A DNA stretch of 21,965 nt from positions 1 to 21,965 of the IMG/VR virus record IMGVR_UViG_3300046010_003558; one strand, written 5' to 3'. Numbering within the stretch: position 1 is the stretch's first letter; each line of letters opens with the position of its first letter. Made by a program: the position numbers and the translations under genes. Below are positions 7,501 to 14,946 of this stretch, one piece after another. This DNA comes from a virus. The notes beneath the pieces are model-generated. The model had not been told where the DNA came from, did not search any database, and was given only the letters and a program-made list of their open reading frames with translations.

Positions 7501-10500
7501 TGCCTACCCGGAACTTCGTGATATTAGCCTTGTGAAGCGTGCAGGATTTACAGACATCTTCAAAGGTTTGCAAGGTTGGTTTAACGACGACAAGATGGAA
7601 GTTGGTCTGACACCCTACGCCCAAGACCCGCTCTCCACCTTGCTTCACGAACTTCAGCACGTTGTCCAGATGAAGGAAGGCTTTGCCAAAGGTGGTAACG
7701 AGTCCTCTGCTTTTGAGGCGCTTACACCGGAAAGCAAAAAGAGTTTAGCTGAAGACCTTCTCGCTAAACTGGCAGAAAAGATGGCCCGTCCTTTGAAAAT
7801 CAGAGACTACTTAATTCAGTCTAAGAGTTCTCCTGCTGTAGCTGCTTGGAGAGCAGCTCAAAACAGGGAAGGCGCTCTTATGCTGGAAAGTATGAGGGCT
7901 GTAGATGGGTCTTCAGAAAAGGCAGCTATTCTCGCAGAAAGATCGAGCGTGGAGAAAGAGATTCGCAGTCTAAGAAAGGCTGCGATGGAGGCCATGTTCG
8001 GACCTACCGACCCTGCACGGGTTGACCGCACATCGCCGGAGACGGAGGCATCTAGCAAAATCTTTTTTCAGACCAAAGAGGCGGTTGATAGAGACATCTC
8101 TTACCTAGAGAGAGAGATTGTTGAAATCAACAAGGACCGGGTTAAACTAGAATCTGGCGATCTAGATGGTCTAAAAGATGTGCTCAAGAAGCAAGGGGGG
8201 CTTTATCAACTCTACAAAAATCTAGCTGGTGAAACCGAAGCACGTAACGTCCAGAAGCGCATGAACCTCACCCGCGCAGAGCGCGTGGCGCAGTCTCCTC
8301 GCTCGACTCAGGATGTTCCTGACGAACAGCAGATTGTTGTCGAACAATCGGTGGGTGGGGATCAGATGTCGATGGAGGGCGGGGGTATTCGCCGACCAGT
8401 CTCAACTGAAAAGCAGTTGACTGCTCGTCTTGAGGAGGTTCGGTCACAAGTCCTTGGCACCGGCACAAGAACTAAGCCAACACCCGGCACTAATACTGGA
8501 CAAACTATCTACGGTCTCCAACGGAAGTTAAATTGGTTGTTCTCGGCCAACAAGCTGGGTACGAAGGAGACCACCGAAGCTTTCTCCAAGGCCCAAGGCG
8601 CTATCCAGCGTGCTCATGCACAAATGCAAGCAATTGGTCGTGCGATGGACAAGCAACTCGGTTCTGTTGAGTTGCAATCGGGTACTGGTAAGTCCTTGCT
8701 TGCTACGCAGTATCTCGCAGAAAGGGACGCCACCAAACGAAGTGAGATCGCAAAGAAGATCAAGAACGGCGAGCTGGTAAAGACTCTCGATAAAGCACGA
8801 GCTGAGATGGATCGTTTGTCCACGGAAGTGGGGAGACATCTTGTCGAGGCTTACGCTGGAAGGACGATGCCGGAGAGTGTGCTTGATCTCCTCAAGACAA
8901 TCAAGGAACGGATGGGGTCTTACCTTACTCGCGCGTACATGGTTGACATCGTTGAGGGTGATGCTACGGAAACGTACAACGCTTACAAGCGTGGTGATCC
9001 AGCTGCGGTGGCTCGTATTCAGCCGTTGGTGAATCGTATCGGTGGTACGTTGGCTGGCTTGAACTCTTGGGTGGAGAATGCACGTCAAGAGGCCAAAGTG
9101 TTGAGTGACCCTCGGGTTCAGTTCGAGGCAAGTGACACTGTGTTCGGTCGAGAGGTTCGTCAACGGTATTCGGACTTCCTTGGCAATCCCGGCAGCAAAA
9201 CCATCAAAGAGATGTTCGATGAGCTTGATGCCTTTGCCAAGAAGATTCCCGAGAGTGAGTACGCCAAGGAAGTGGATCGTACAGTCCAGAAGCTGATCGG
9301 TGTTTTCGATGACAGCACCAAGAACGATGCCCTTGTTCAATTTGCTCGGGCTATGCGTTCGGATGATCGGACCTTGAGGCGTCGTGATCGAGTCCCTGCT
9401 GACTTGCGTCTTGCTTGGGGTGAGATCATCAACCCCATCCTTTCGTTTAACCTTACGGCTGAAAGGACAGCAGCAGCATACGCTAACCTGAAGTCGTCCA
9501 ACTACCTGTTTGACAATGCACCCAATCTGTTCTCTAACCGAGAAGACCCGCAGACCAACAGACTGAACCGTATCCCCAACAACCCAACGGTGTACGGTAA
9601 GTTGGCTGGGATGTATACGATCCCCGAGGTTCACGATGCTGTGGTGGCTCAAGTGGCTATGTTGCCTCCGGGTGGTGCTGGTAACGACATCACGGGTATG
9701 GTGGGTAATGCTGTTGCCGGGGCTTTGAGGAAGGCACAACCTGTACTTGGTTTCAATAAGCTCACTCAGATCGCGATGAATGGTACTACCAGTATCTTAT
9801 TGAACTCGACCAACCTCCTTTACATGCCTCTTGCCAACGGTAACACAAACATCACCACGCTGCCGAGGGCTATGAAAGCCATCCAAGCAAGTGTGTTTAC
9901 AGCGTACCGAAGCAAGAACATCAACGAGGATTTCATCGAGCTGTTGGATCAAGGTGTTATCGATCCGGTACAATTGCAGACTGATGAAGAGGTGCGTAAC
10001 CGTACCCGTGCAGCCCGCGCCTTTGAACGAGGGCAGGTTGTCCAAGGCACAGTGAGAGACGCTGTTCGGAAAGGTATTACCGACCCGGTGAACTCTCTCC
10101 GAGAGGTGGTGAATTTCCTTGAGCTTGTACCGAAGGCTTGGAACTACTTCTCAGCCAAGGAAGAGTTGAGGGCGATCTACCCAGACCTGAGCGAGCAGCA
10201 ACTCCGTGACATGGCAGCAGAACAAACCAACCGACTCAACCCCACGTACACACGCACACGTAACATCGTGCGAGGGATGGAAGTCACTCAGCTGTCTTAC
10301 ACCGCCAACTACATGGAGCAGATTGCTTCTAACGGTGCAAGGTCTATCAACCTTGGTATTGTTCAAACCAAGAACGGATTGAAGACTGGTAACCCCCGTC
10401 TGGCTATTGCTGGCTTGAAGAAGCTCTTGGGTAACGTGACAGCTCTCGGGTTGTCCTACGGACTCCCGGCTACCGTGCTCGGTATCTTGGGTATCTCTCC

Positions 10501-11506
10501 CGAGGAAGAAGACGAGACCATTGCAGACAATCTGCCGTTCAACGAACGTGGTATGCAACCTGTCATCTTGGGTGTCAACGGGGATCGGGTTGTGTATACC
10601 GATGCTGGACGAGTCAACCCCGGAGACACACTCCACGCTCCGATGCGAGCCATCATCTCTGCTATCGCCAATGTATCGAGCGGTAACATGGACGAGGCAG
10701 AGCGGGATTTCAACGGGGCCATGACTAACCTTCAAGGTCAGTTCGCGGGTGGTGCTCCTCTAGGCCAGATGATGCTTCGTCTGTTCACGGATAAGCGCAC
10801 TGGTCGTCAGCTTGAGGAGGATGCTCCGGAGTTCTACTCACTGGTTGCGGACAAGGCTGGTGTGTTTGCTGCTGACGCTACGAACGTAGCTTACGCTGGT
10901 GGATTCCCTGCCCAGTTCAAAGGCATCCTTCGTTCTGATGTCCGTCAAGACAAGCAAGGCGATGAGTTCGAGTGGAACTTGATCGAGACCTTGATGGCGG
11001 TGAGAGCACCTGTGCGAGAAGTCTCCCTCGGGGAGTCGGTGAAGTTTGAAGCGATAGCCTACCGCAATGCTCGGCGTGATCCTTCGGAGGACTTGAAGCG
11101 AATCATGCTTCTTCCGTCTGAGGAAAGGGCCGGTGAAGATCGTCTCCGAGAGGAGGTGGTGAAGTTGATCGAAGCACAGCAAAAGCCCTACGAAGAAATG
11201 ATGCGGTCAGTGACGGCATTGAGGGCTGTGGGTCAACGTCAAGGGATGTCCGCTAAGGATACCGAGACAATGATCCGGGGTGCTTTGAAAGACGCAACCT
11301 TAGCAAAGGACGAGATCGATCAAGTCGTTGCTGGTGCTCCGTTCCGTCCACGTCCGCTCTCACAGCAGTTCGCTTCTAACGACATCAAGAACCGCGTCAA
11401 CCGAGAGGGAGTGCGCCAAGAGAAGGTTCGTCTGGAAAATCTGTTCAACCAACGTCTTGAAACAGTTCGCCGATTGATGGACGAAGAGATTGCCAAGTTC
11501 GACTAA
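4556..11506 (+). CDS. Giant polyvalent internal virion protein with two metallopeptidase-like domains
   Basis: 2316 residues. ATG 4556 follows AGGAGA with about 10 bases between. Residues 1-45 are a charged helix with an 'AADRAGATEDARRLAEAI' pattern seen at the start of many phage ejection proteins. Residues 85-300 are Gly/Ala-rich, membrane-active in style, and 350-650 are Pro/Thr/Glu-rich linker. A first zinc-peptidase-like domain has HEIVH at 754-758 and 'EFHANTMTNP' from Glu818 (MPTase-PolyVal pattern). A second part runs from 'TGWFKGKDGKWRFEIDD' through 'GDVVDHPELFNAYPELRD' to HELQH at 1031-1035 and 'AGETEARN' (Glu1226 or Glu1228 as possible third ligand). The rest is long and helical, with a hydrophobic segment near residue 1965 ('ALGLSYGLPATVLGILGI') and a charged coiled-coil end. 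Domain names come from known polyvalent-protein families. Ejection into the host and proteolytic activity are inferences. Confidence 0.7.
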   Translation: MATNPRLEQLKSALVAADRAGATEDARRLAEAIRQEQATQQALQAEEFNRQQGFELKPMSESEITRNREQYFTNQAKEQAEQGPSQVARKAEVAGTGALSGAVQAGGFLQGVIDPIANAVEWAESKIAYDVNTGEWGREPRYRNRFAEAQQTSNQLISELGELSTGDQVALGVGQAVPMIAEVAATGGSRAVPRVGEALWDAASRSWVRGTANTVTEAVPAMGVLAPRLGAQTAYEAEQAGATPSQALAAGAVDTLATIATAGLPLSQTGGVIRRGVTGAIGGIGAEAGTAGVVNPLLPEELAAQRDLTNPDNLTTSATLGSGMAVIFGTRAPLTRAQRVEQQRLAQIAAADETGKVAEGAAVVAQAEESARKGTVTESPLGPVRQEPVGPSSPFLPRVEGVDLETPRGEATSLLQPTEEVLGVPRGPVSVLPDQEPSAALGFNTPRGEATPLAENPVQQARVQELTQERDTLFQKATPLTRKEKSRVKTINRELGAIASRQEALVDAPADRLARTELPSPVETTSTQPAPTPLPATRAARVEAPTQPVADPTPTNMRADEPPSVVGPTVREDVIDPTTGAVTGEQTAEVGVPVNDTQRQELENFFNDVKANRSVNLPSDQQAAFARIMNVQVPPEQRKATPLRQALSRARTAWDALAGVKAAVRMGADPKIERYDRLIDSLTTEDMKNVGFTLLQPETEARTPFQRALKDDPKELQTKGSHEVDPATGRDEVTIVGDGYARRDGTATVETTLHEIVHAKGAAAIRAVQEGRETDPAIVRAVNNLNDARLKLREAIPKKGLTPDEKSAVEYATTDVNEFHANTMTNPLVQSALKKESLWEPVKNAIRILLGVPRSQKSLLDEVLDASYSLVDAINKRDARTRTETTTPETGVRRAFAGPRAIGADLGKLSDAEARVARGEDAEIVRQETGWFKGKDGKWRFEIDDSQMSWKIPFDQIPESALFKEPVTVKVGDVVDHPELFNAYPELRDISLVKRAGFTDIFKGLQGWFNDDKMEVGLTPYAQDPLSTLLHELQHVVQMKEGFAKGGNESSAFEALTPESKKSLAEDLLAKLAEKMARPLKIRDYLIQSKSSPAVAAWRAAQNREGALMLESMRAVDGSSEKAAILAERSSVEKEIRSLRKAAMEAMFGPTDPARVDRTSPETEASSKIFFQTKEAVDRDISYLEREIVEINKDRVKLESGDLDGLKDVLKKQGGLYQLYKNLAGETEARNVQKRMNLTRAERVAQSPRSTQDVPDEQQIVVEQSVGGDQMSMEGGGIRRPVSTEKQLTARLEEVRSQVLGTGTRTKPTPGTNTGQTIYGLQRKLNWLFSANKLGTKETTEAFSKAQGAIQRAHAQMQAIGRAMDKQLGSVELQSGTGKSLLATQYLAERDATKRSEIAKKIKNGELVKTLDKARAEMDRLSTEVGRHLVEAYAGRTMPESVLDLLKTIKERMGSYLTRAYMVDIVEGDATETYNAYKRGDPAAVARIQPLVNRIGGTLAGLNSWVENARQEAKVLSDPRVQFEASDTVFGREVRQRYSDFLGNPGSKTIKEMFDELDAFAKKIPESEYAKEVDRTVQKLIGVFDDSTKNDALVQFARAMRSDDRTLRRRDRVPADLRLAWGEIINPILSFNLTAERTAAAYANLKSSNYLFDNAPNLFSNREDPQTNRLNRIPNNPTVYGKLAGMYTIPEVHDAVVAQVAMLPPGGAGNDITGMVGNAVAGALRKAQPVLGFNKLTQIAMNGTTSILLNSTNLLYMPLANGNTNITTLPRAMKAIQASVFTAYRSKNINEDFIELLDQGVIDPVQLQTDEEVRNRTRAARAFERGQVVQGTVRDAVRKGITDPVNSLREVVNFLELVPKAWNYFSAKEELRAIYPDLSEQQLRDMAAEQTNRLNPTYTRTRNIVRGMEVTQLSYTANYMEQIASNGARSINLGIVQTKNGLKTGNPRLAIAGLKKLLGNVTALGLSYGLPATVLGILGISPEEEDETIADNLPFNERGMQPVILGVNGDRVVYTDAGRVNPGDTLHAPMRAIISAIANVSSGNMDEAERDFNGAMTNLQGQFAGGAPLGQMMLRLFTDKRTGRQLEEDAPEFYSLVADKAGVFAADATNVAYAGGFPAQFKGILRSDVRQDKQGDEFEWNLIETLMAVRAPVREVSLGESVKFEAIAYRNARRDPSEDLKRIMLLPSEERAGEDRLREEVVKLIEAQQKPYEEMMRSVTALRAVGQRQGMSAKDTETMIRGALKDATLAKDEIDQVVAGAPFRPRPLSQQFASNDIKNRVNREGVRQEKVRLENLFNQRLETVRRLMDEEIAKFD
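5555..5576 (+). repeat. 22-base direct repeat, copy 1 (inside giant gene)
   Basis: CTCACCCGCGCACAGCGCGT plus GG. It matches the copy at 8267-8288 at 21 of 22 positions. Both encode 'LTRA(Q/E)RV' in the same frame of the same gene. It may be shared coding convergence or a trace of recombination between parts of the gene. Confidence 0.5.
8267..8288 (+). repeat. 22-base direct repeat, copy 2 (inside giant gene)
   Basis: Second copy of the repeat at 5555-5576 with a single C-to-G difference. It lies about 30 bases downstream of the end of a compositionally different insert (about 7720-8235), immediately after the 'AGETEARN' motif. Confidence 0.5.
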
Positions 11507-11533
11507 CAACACACCACGAGGAGTAAGACTAGA

Positions 11534-12502
11534 ATGATCGGTGGTAACTTCAGCAAACCGAACATGGGAGGGGTGGCTCCGGCCCCCCTCCCCCAAGGAG
11601 GCGTACAAAACCAACAGCTCCAACAGCGAGCACAAGGGAACGTCCCGTTCCAAGGGATGTACAACGGCAACCCACGGGGAGCAGCCAATATGCCCCGCAA
11701 CACCAACCCCTTCGGGTTCCAAGGTCAAGGCCAAGCTCCCGCTTGGTCCCAGCAAACCAACCTTGGGCGGTATCGTCCCCCGACGATGAATGGTATGGGT
11801 GGTTACAACTCGAACCAATGGAATGACATGGGTGGGATGGATTACAACCTACCGGGTTCGTACGGCAGTCCGCTGGGTCAAGGCCAGTTCGCCCCTATGC
11901 CTCGTCAGTTCCAACAGTTCATGATGGGTGGTATGGGTGGTGGGTTTGGCGGGATGGGTCTAGACCGTATGCGCCAGCAGCAGATAGCTGACTTTGGTAT
12001 GGGTGGTCAAGAGTGGTTTATTCCCGGCCCAGACATTGACTTCCTCACCGGGAATCGCTTCAGAGGCGGTGGGCTTTACCCTGACACGAATTTCCTCGGT
12101 GGTGGTGGCAGCTATGAGGATTATCGTAACAATTGGCAAGGCAGTAACAGATTCGCAGATGGGCGGACTGGCACGATGCAAGTTATCAGCGGTGAGGACA
12201 TCCCGCTCTCAGAAGAGGAATGGAGAGCGAGCCAAGGCGGCGGAGCACCAGCCGGCAAAGACGGCCGTCCTCTTCCAGACCCTAACCAAGCAGGCTCTGT
12301 CGGCACTGACCCCCTTTCGTTCCTTCGTAATCAAACGATGATTAACAACGGAATGGCCCCTTCGTTCAATCAGCGCAGGCGTGGGTTCAATCGGAATGCG
12401 GAGATGGCTCCTCAACCGATGGAGCCCATGCCAGCTTACGATCGCCCTGAGAACATGAACTACAACATGGCTGCCCTTCGTCAAATGATGGGTGGTGGTT
12501 GA
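11534..12502 (+). CDS. Gly/Gln/Asn/Met-rich low-complexity virion protein
   Basis: 322 residues. ATG 11534 follows a GAGGAG site about 10 bases upstream. The whole chain is low in charge and dominated by Gly, Gln, Asn, Met, Pro and Phe, with runs such as 'MMGGMGGGFGGMG' near residues 136-148 and aromatic residues spaced along it. This is the composition of a disordered, prion-like or adhesive polymer rather than an enzyme. A slightly less repetitive centre (about 155-230) includes 'EWFIPGPDIDFLTGNRF' and an acidic 'SGEDIPLSEEEWRAS'. No family was recognised. The position between the giant internal protein and the appendage gene suggests a virion component (inference). A tail or capsid adhesion, decoration or linker role is possible. 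Confidence 0.5.
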   Translation: MIGGNFSKPNMGGVAPAPLPQGGVQNQQLQQRAQGNVPFQGMYNGNPRGAANMPRNTNPFGFQGQGQAPAWSQQTNLGRYRPPTMNGMGGYNSNQWNDMGGMDYNLPGSYGSPLGQGQFAPMPRQFQQFMMGGMGGGFGGMGLDRMRQQQIADFGMGGQEWFIPGPDIDFLTGNRFRGGGLYPDTNFLGGGGSYEDYRNNWQGSNRFADGRTGTMQVISGEDIPLSEEEWRASQGGGAPAGKDGRPLPDPNQAGSVGTDPLSFLRNQTMINNGMAPSFNQRRRGFNRNAEMAPQPMEPMPAYDRPENMNYNMAALRQMMGGG

Positions 12503-12560
12503 GACATGTTGTTCCCCGCTTCGCTTAAGTAAACACCTAAACTAAAGGAGAGAAACAAGG

Positions 12561-13628
12561 ATGTCCAATTACGATCAAATCTTCCCGGAGCCGGCACGAG
12601 GGACTCGCCCTGTCCCCATCTTGCTGGTTGATCCGGCAACTGGTGAGGCTTACGCAGCAGGCGGTGGTGGGGGCGGGGGTGGTGATGCTTCTGCTGCTAA
12701 CCAAGTCACGGGTAACAACACTCTTGCAACAATCAACACCAAGACTCCAGCATTGGGTCAGACTACAGCGTCTGGTTCTTCTCCGGTGGTCATCGCCTCG
12801 GATCAGTCAGTTATTCCAGTCAATCAGGCGGGTGTGTCGGCCAGCGGACCTATCACTGCCCTCAACGGAGCCGTACCTCTTGCTCTTAACGGAGCAACAG
12901 GTTTTGCTGTGGACTTGCGTGGTACGTTCACTGCCACGGTCACGTTCCAAGGCACGATTAACGGGACGGATTGGTTTACGGTAGCGGTCCTTCCGGCAGG
13001 TGGTAGCGTCAACGTCGCTTCTGTGACGACTGCTACCGCTGCTGGTGCTTGGGTTGGACATGCATCCGGGTTCGCTCAAGTACGCGCTATTGCCACGGCG
13101 TTCACATCGGGCACGATCAACGTCACCGTACGCGCTATGCAAGCTGCGGGTATTGTGGCAATGATCCCCACAGGTGCTACAACTCAAACAGTCTCGGGTA
13201 CAGTCACTGCCAACCAAGGTACGATGGTTGCTCTCCCTGCCGGTGTCAACGCCATCGGCGATGTGGGTATCCAATACCGAGGTAACGCCACGGGTGCTGG
13301 TACGGGTACAAACTTCGTGGCCGCTGGCTCCACTAACGCTGCTGTGCTCAAGGCTTCAGCGGGCCGTCTTCTTGGGTTTGTGTTGACCAACAACGCGACA
13401 GCAGTTCGATACGTCAAGTTCCACAACAGCGCCACTACTCCTACCGCTGGTACGGGTGTGGTTCAAACCTATGGTATTCCTCCCAACGGAGGTACTATCA
13501 CACTGTCTGTGCCGGGCGGTATTGGTTTCGGTACAGGTATTGCTTACACAACCGTTACCGGCGCAGCAGCCGCTGACGCTACAGCCGTAACCGCAAACGA
13601 TATTGTTGGCACCTTTCACTGGGCTTAA
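12561..13628 (+). CDS. Beta-rich tail appendage/decoration protein
   Basis: 355 residues; AAGGAG lies about 10 bases before ATG 12561. The N-terminus (1-33) ends in a run of eight glycines (34-41). Then follows 'DASAANQVTGNNTLATINTK' with 'TPALGQ', an element very widespread in phage tail-fibre, baseplate and virion appendage proteins. Residues 95-195 look like an Ig-like or jelly-roll beta-sandwich with alternating Thr/Val strands ('GTFTATVTFQGTINGTDWFTV'). Residues 235-355 form a second beta domain ('GFVLTNNATAVRYVKFHN', 'GIPPNGGTITLSVPGGIGF') that recurs in phage surface proteins. A role as a tail appendage, fibre adaptor or capsid surface protein is inferred; the receptor is unknown. The preceding gap (12503-12560) holds only the ribosome site. 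Confidence 0.6.
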   Translation: MSNYDQIFPEPARGTRPVPILLVDPATGEAYAAGGGGGGGGDASAANQVTGNNTLATINTKTPALGQTTASGSSPVVIASDQSVIPVNQAGVSASGPITALNGAVPLALNGATGFAVDLRGTFTATVTFQGTINGTDWFTVAVLPAGGSVNVASVTTATAAGAWVGHASGFAQVRAIATAFTSGTINVTVRAMQAAGIVAMIPTGATTQTVSGTVTANQGTMVALPAGVNAIGDVGIQYRGNATGAGTGTNFVAAGSTNAAVLKASAGRLLGFVLTNNATAVRYVKFHNSATTPTAGTGVVQTYGIPPNGGTITLSVPGGIGFGTGIAYTTVTGAAAADATAVTANDIVGTFHWA

Positions 13629-13645
13629 TAAGGAGATACACACAC

Positions 13646-13915
13646 ATGGCTACCAAGACTGTTGATATGTTGCTCGAAGTTCGTGACGTTGAGGGCGTTG
13701 TGAATGTTACCCACCCGGCTATTGGTTTTACCGAAGACGAGGGTGTTACTGTTGTCATCCCCATCGGCTACATTCCCCCGCTCGAAGAGTCCCCTATCGC
13801 TGATCTTCGCATGACGCTGATTCCCCAAGCACAGCCGGTCTTCCCGACCGCCTTGATCTCTCGCGTCAACGATCCCGAAGCTGGTACTAGTACCCTGACC
13901 TTCTCTTTCGAGTAA
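13646..13915 (+). CDS. Small unknown virion-module protein
   Basis: 89 residues; AAGGAG of the intergenic TAATAAGGAG lies 11 bases before ATG 13646. The chain is beta-strand-like, acidic, without cysteines, with a Pro-rich centre ('IGYIPPLEESPIADLRM') and an alternating hydrophobic end ('TSTLTFSFE'). No family was recognised. It lies between the appendage gene and a Gly-rich protein gene, and codon use matches its neighbours. A small structural subunit such as a tail-appendage partner or head-decoration protein would fit, but this is context only. Confidence 0.5.
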   Translation: MATKTVDMLLEVRDVEGVVNVTHPAIGFTEDEGVTVVIPIGYIPPLEESPIADLRMTLIPQAQPVFPTALISRVNDPEAGTSTLTFSFE

Positions 13916-13944
13916 GCTCTCAGTAAAAGGAGGGTGCGATAAAG

Positions 13945-14622
13945 ATGGAAAGATACCCAATACCCTCCAACATGGAGGGACAAGCAAGCAGGAGCCCGTA
14001 CTCCCGTCTCAATACGTTCTTTAATCCACGCCTCCTAGCCTCCGATATTGCGATGGGTTCTCTGCCCGGACCAGCGGGGTTGATCGACAGGTTCACGGGA
14101 AGTAACATCCGTAACCAAGTGGATCGTTTGACGGGAGCTACGGGTGCTCGTAACCAGCGTGAGTACGATGCGTACATGCGCCAGATGATGAGGAACGATC
14201 CCGGTAACGAACGGAATGGCTTGGGCCAACGAATCAGGAGTTTCTTCAATCAAGCACTAGGGCGAGAAGGTGACGCTTCTCCCTCGCCTGCCCCTACCTT
14301 CAACCCGTACTCAGCCCCTGTGTCCCAAGGGTTCTCGTCCCCCTCTTGGGGTACAGGTGGTCCAGCACCTACCCTTGGGTTCCAGTCGTTCATGGGGCCT
14401 AGCATGACACCAGCGCCTATGTACGGGACGGGACAAGGAATGTTCCGTGCCCCTCCTGCCCCTCTCTACGGCACAGGCCAAGGGATGATGAGGGCACCGG
14501 CTGGAGGAGGTGGTGGCGGATCATCCGGAGGTGGTGGAGGCTCTGGCGGGGGTGGTGGTGGAGGAGGCCCCGGTTCGAGACTACTTGCCCACGGGATCGC
14601 AACCCGTCTCCGAAGCAACTAA
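13945..14622 (+). CDS. Gly-rich protein with tandem YGTGQGM repeat
   Basis: 225 residues; AAAGGAGG lies about 10 bases before ATG 13945. Residues 1-105 are charged and mostly helical ('IRNQVDRLTGATGARNQREY'), probably a folded attachment domain. Residues 110-155 are Pro/Ser/Thr-rich. Two tandem 15-codon units follow ('APMYGTGQGMFRAP' and 'APLYGTGQGMMRAP'), then a run of about 30 Gly/Ser residues and a short basic end ('RLLAHGIATRLRSN'). The repeats differ at many synonymous positions, so they are selected at protein level rather than freshly duplicated. No family was recognised. A flexible virion surface or linker role is an inference from composition and from its place between structural and lysis genes. 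Confidence 0.5.
   Translation: MERYPIPSNMEGQASRSPYSRLNTFFNPRLLASDIAMGSLPGPAGLIDRFTGSNIRNQVDRLTGATGARNQREYDAYMRQMMRNDPGNERNGLGQRIRSFFNQALGREGDASPSPAPTFNPYSAPVSQGFSSPSWGTGGPAPTLGFQSFMGPSMTPAPMYGTGQGMFRAPPAPLYGTGQGMMRAPAGGGGGGSSGGGGGSGGGGGGGGPGSRLLAHGIATRLRSN
14413..14499 (+). repeat. Two tandem 45-base coding repeats
   Basis: Units 14413-14454 and 14458-14499 (period 45 bases) encode 'APMYGTGQGMFRAP' and 'APLYGTGQGMMRAP', with synonymous differences at several codons (ggg/ggc, acg/aca, gga/ggc). Confidence 0.75.
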
Positions 14623-14664
14623 CGATTCACACGTATACACAAAACAGGGGAGTAACAAAACGAC

Positions 14665-14946
14665 ATGGATTTGTCACCGACGTTGGTAGACGGAATTATC
14701 CTTTTCGCACTAGGCGGGTTGTGTTTCTGGCTCTGGTGGTTGAAGGGACGCCTAGAGGAGATGAGAGATCAAATGCATGAGCTAGAGAAAAAGCTGATTG
14801 CCGAGTACGCCTCTAAGGCAGACTTGAAGGAGGTTGTGAGAGAATCGCTAAGCCCTTTGAAAGAAGCTATCTCAGAACTAAAGGGGGACTTGAAGGCGAC
14901 AATCGCAGCCATTGACGGGTATAAACGATGGGGTCCGCCTGAATGA
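14665..14946 (+). CDS. Holin-like single-pass membrane protein
   Basis: 93 residues. ATG 14665 is preceded by AGGGGAG with about 12 bases between. Residues 8-26 are a hydrophobic, Trp/Phe-rich membrane helix ('GIILFALGGLCFWLWWLKG'), followed by a charged coiled-coil helix (28-85) and the short end 'YKRWGPPE'. It directly precedes the spanin pair: its stop overlaps the i-spanin start as ATGA (14943-14946). In phages, small proteins of this size next to spanins are often holins or their regulators, which control when the inner membrane opens. Topology (one helix, large charged C-terminal domain) is not diagnostic; an accessory membrane protein is the alternative. Confidence 0.5.
   Translation: MDLSPTLVDGIILFALGGLCFWLWWLKGRLEEMRDQMHELEKKLIAEYASKADLKEVVRESLSPLKEAISELKGDLKATIAAIDGYKRWGPPE

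Noticed and set aside
8528-9739. 403-residue open frame on the minus strand inside the giant gene
   Set aside because: It is fully antisense to the giant gene, has no family features, and such frames arise from the codon bias of the sense gene.
12807-13274. 155-residue minus-strand frame in the appendage gene
   Set aside because: Antisense to a beta-rich protein with a good ribosome site; composition (Arg/Ser/Asp/His) is typical of a shadow.
14623-14664. Gap with a GTATAC palindrome before the holin-like gene, considered as promoter or operator
   Set aside because: A six-base palindrome is too short, and no -35/-10 pair or phage-type promoter repeated elsewhere in the window was found.
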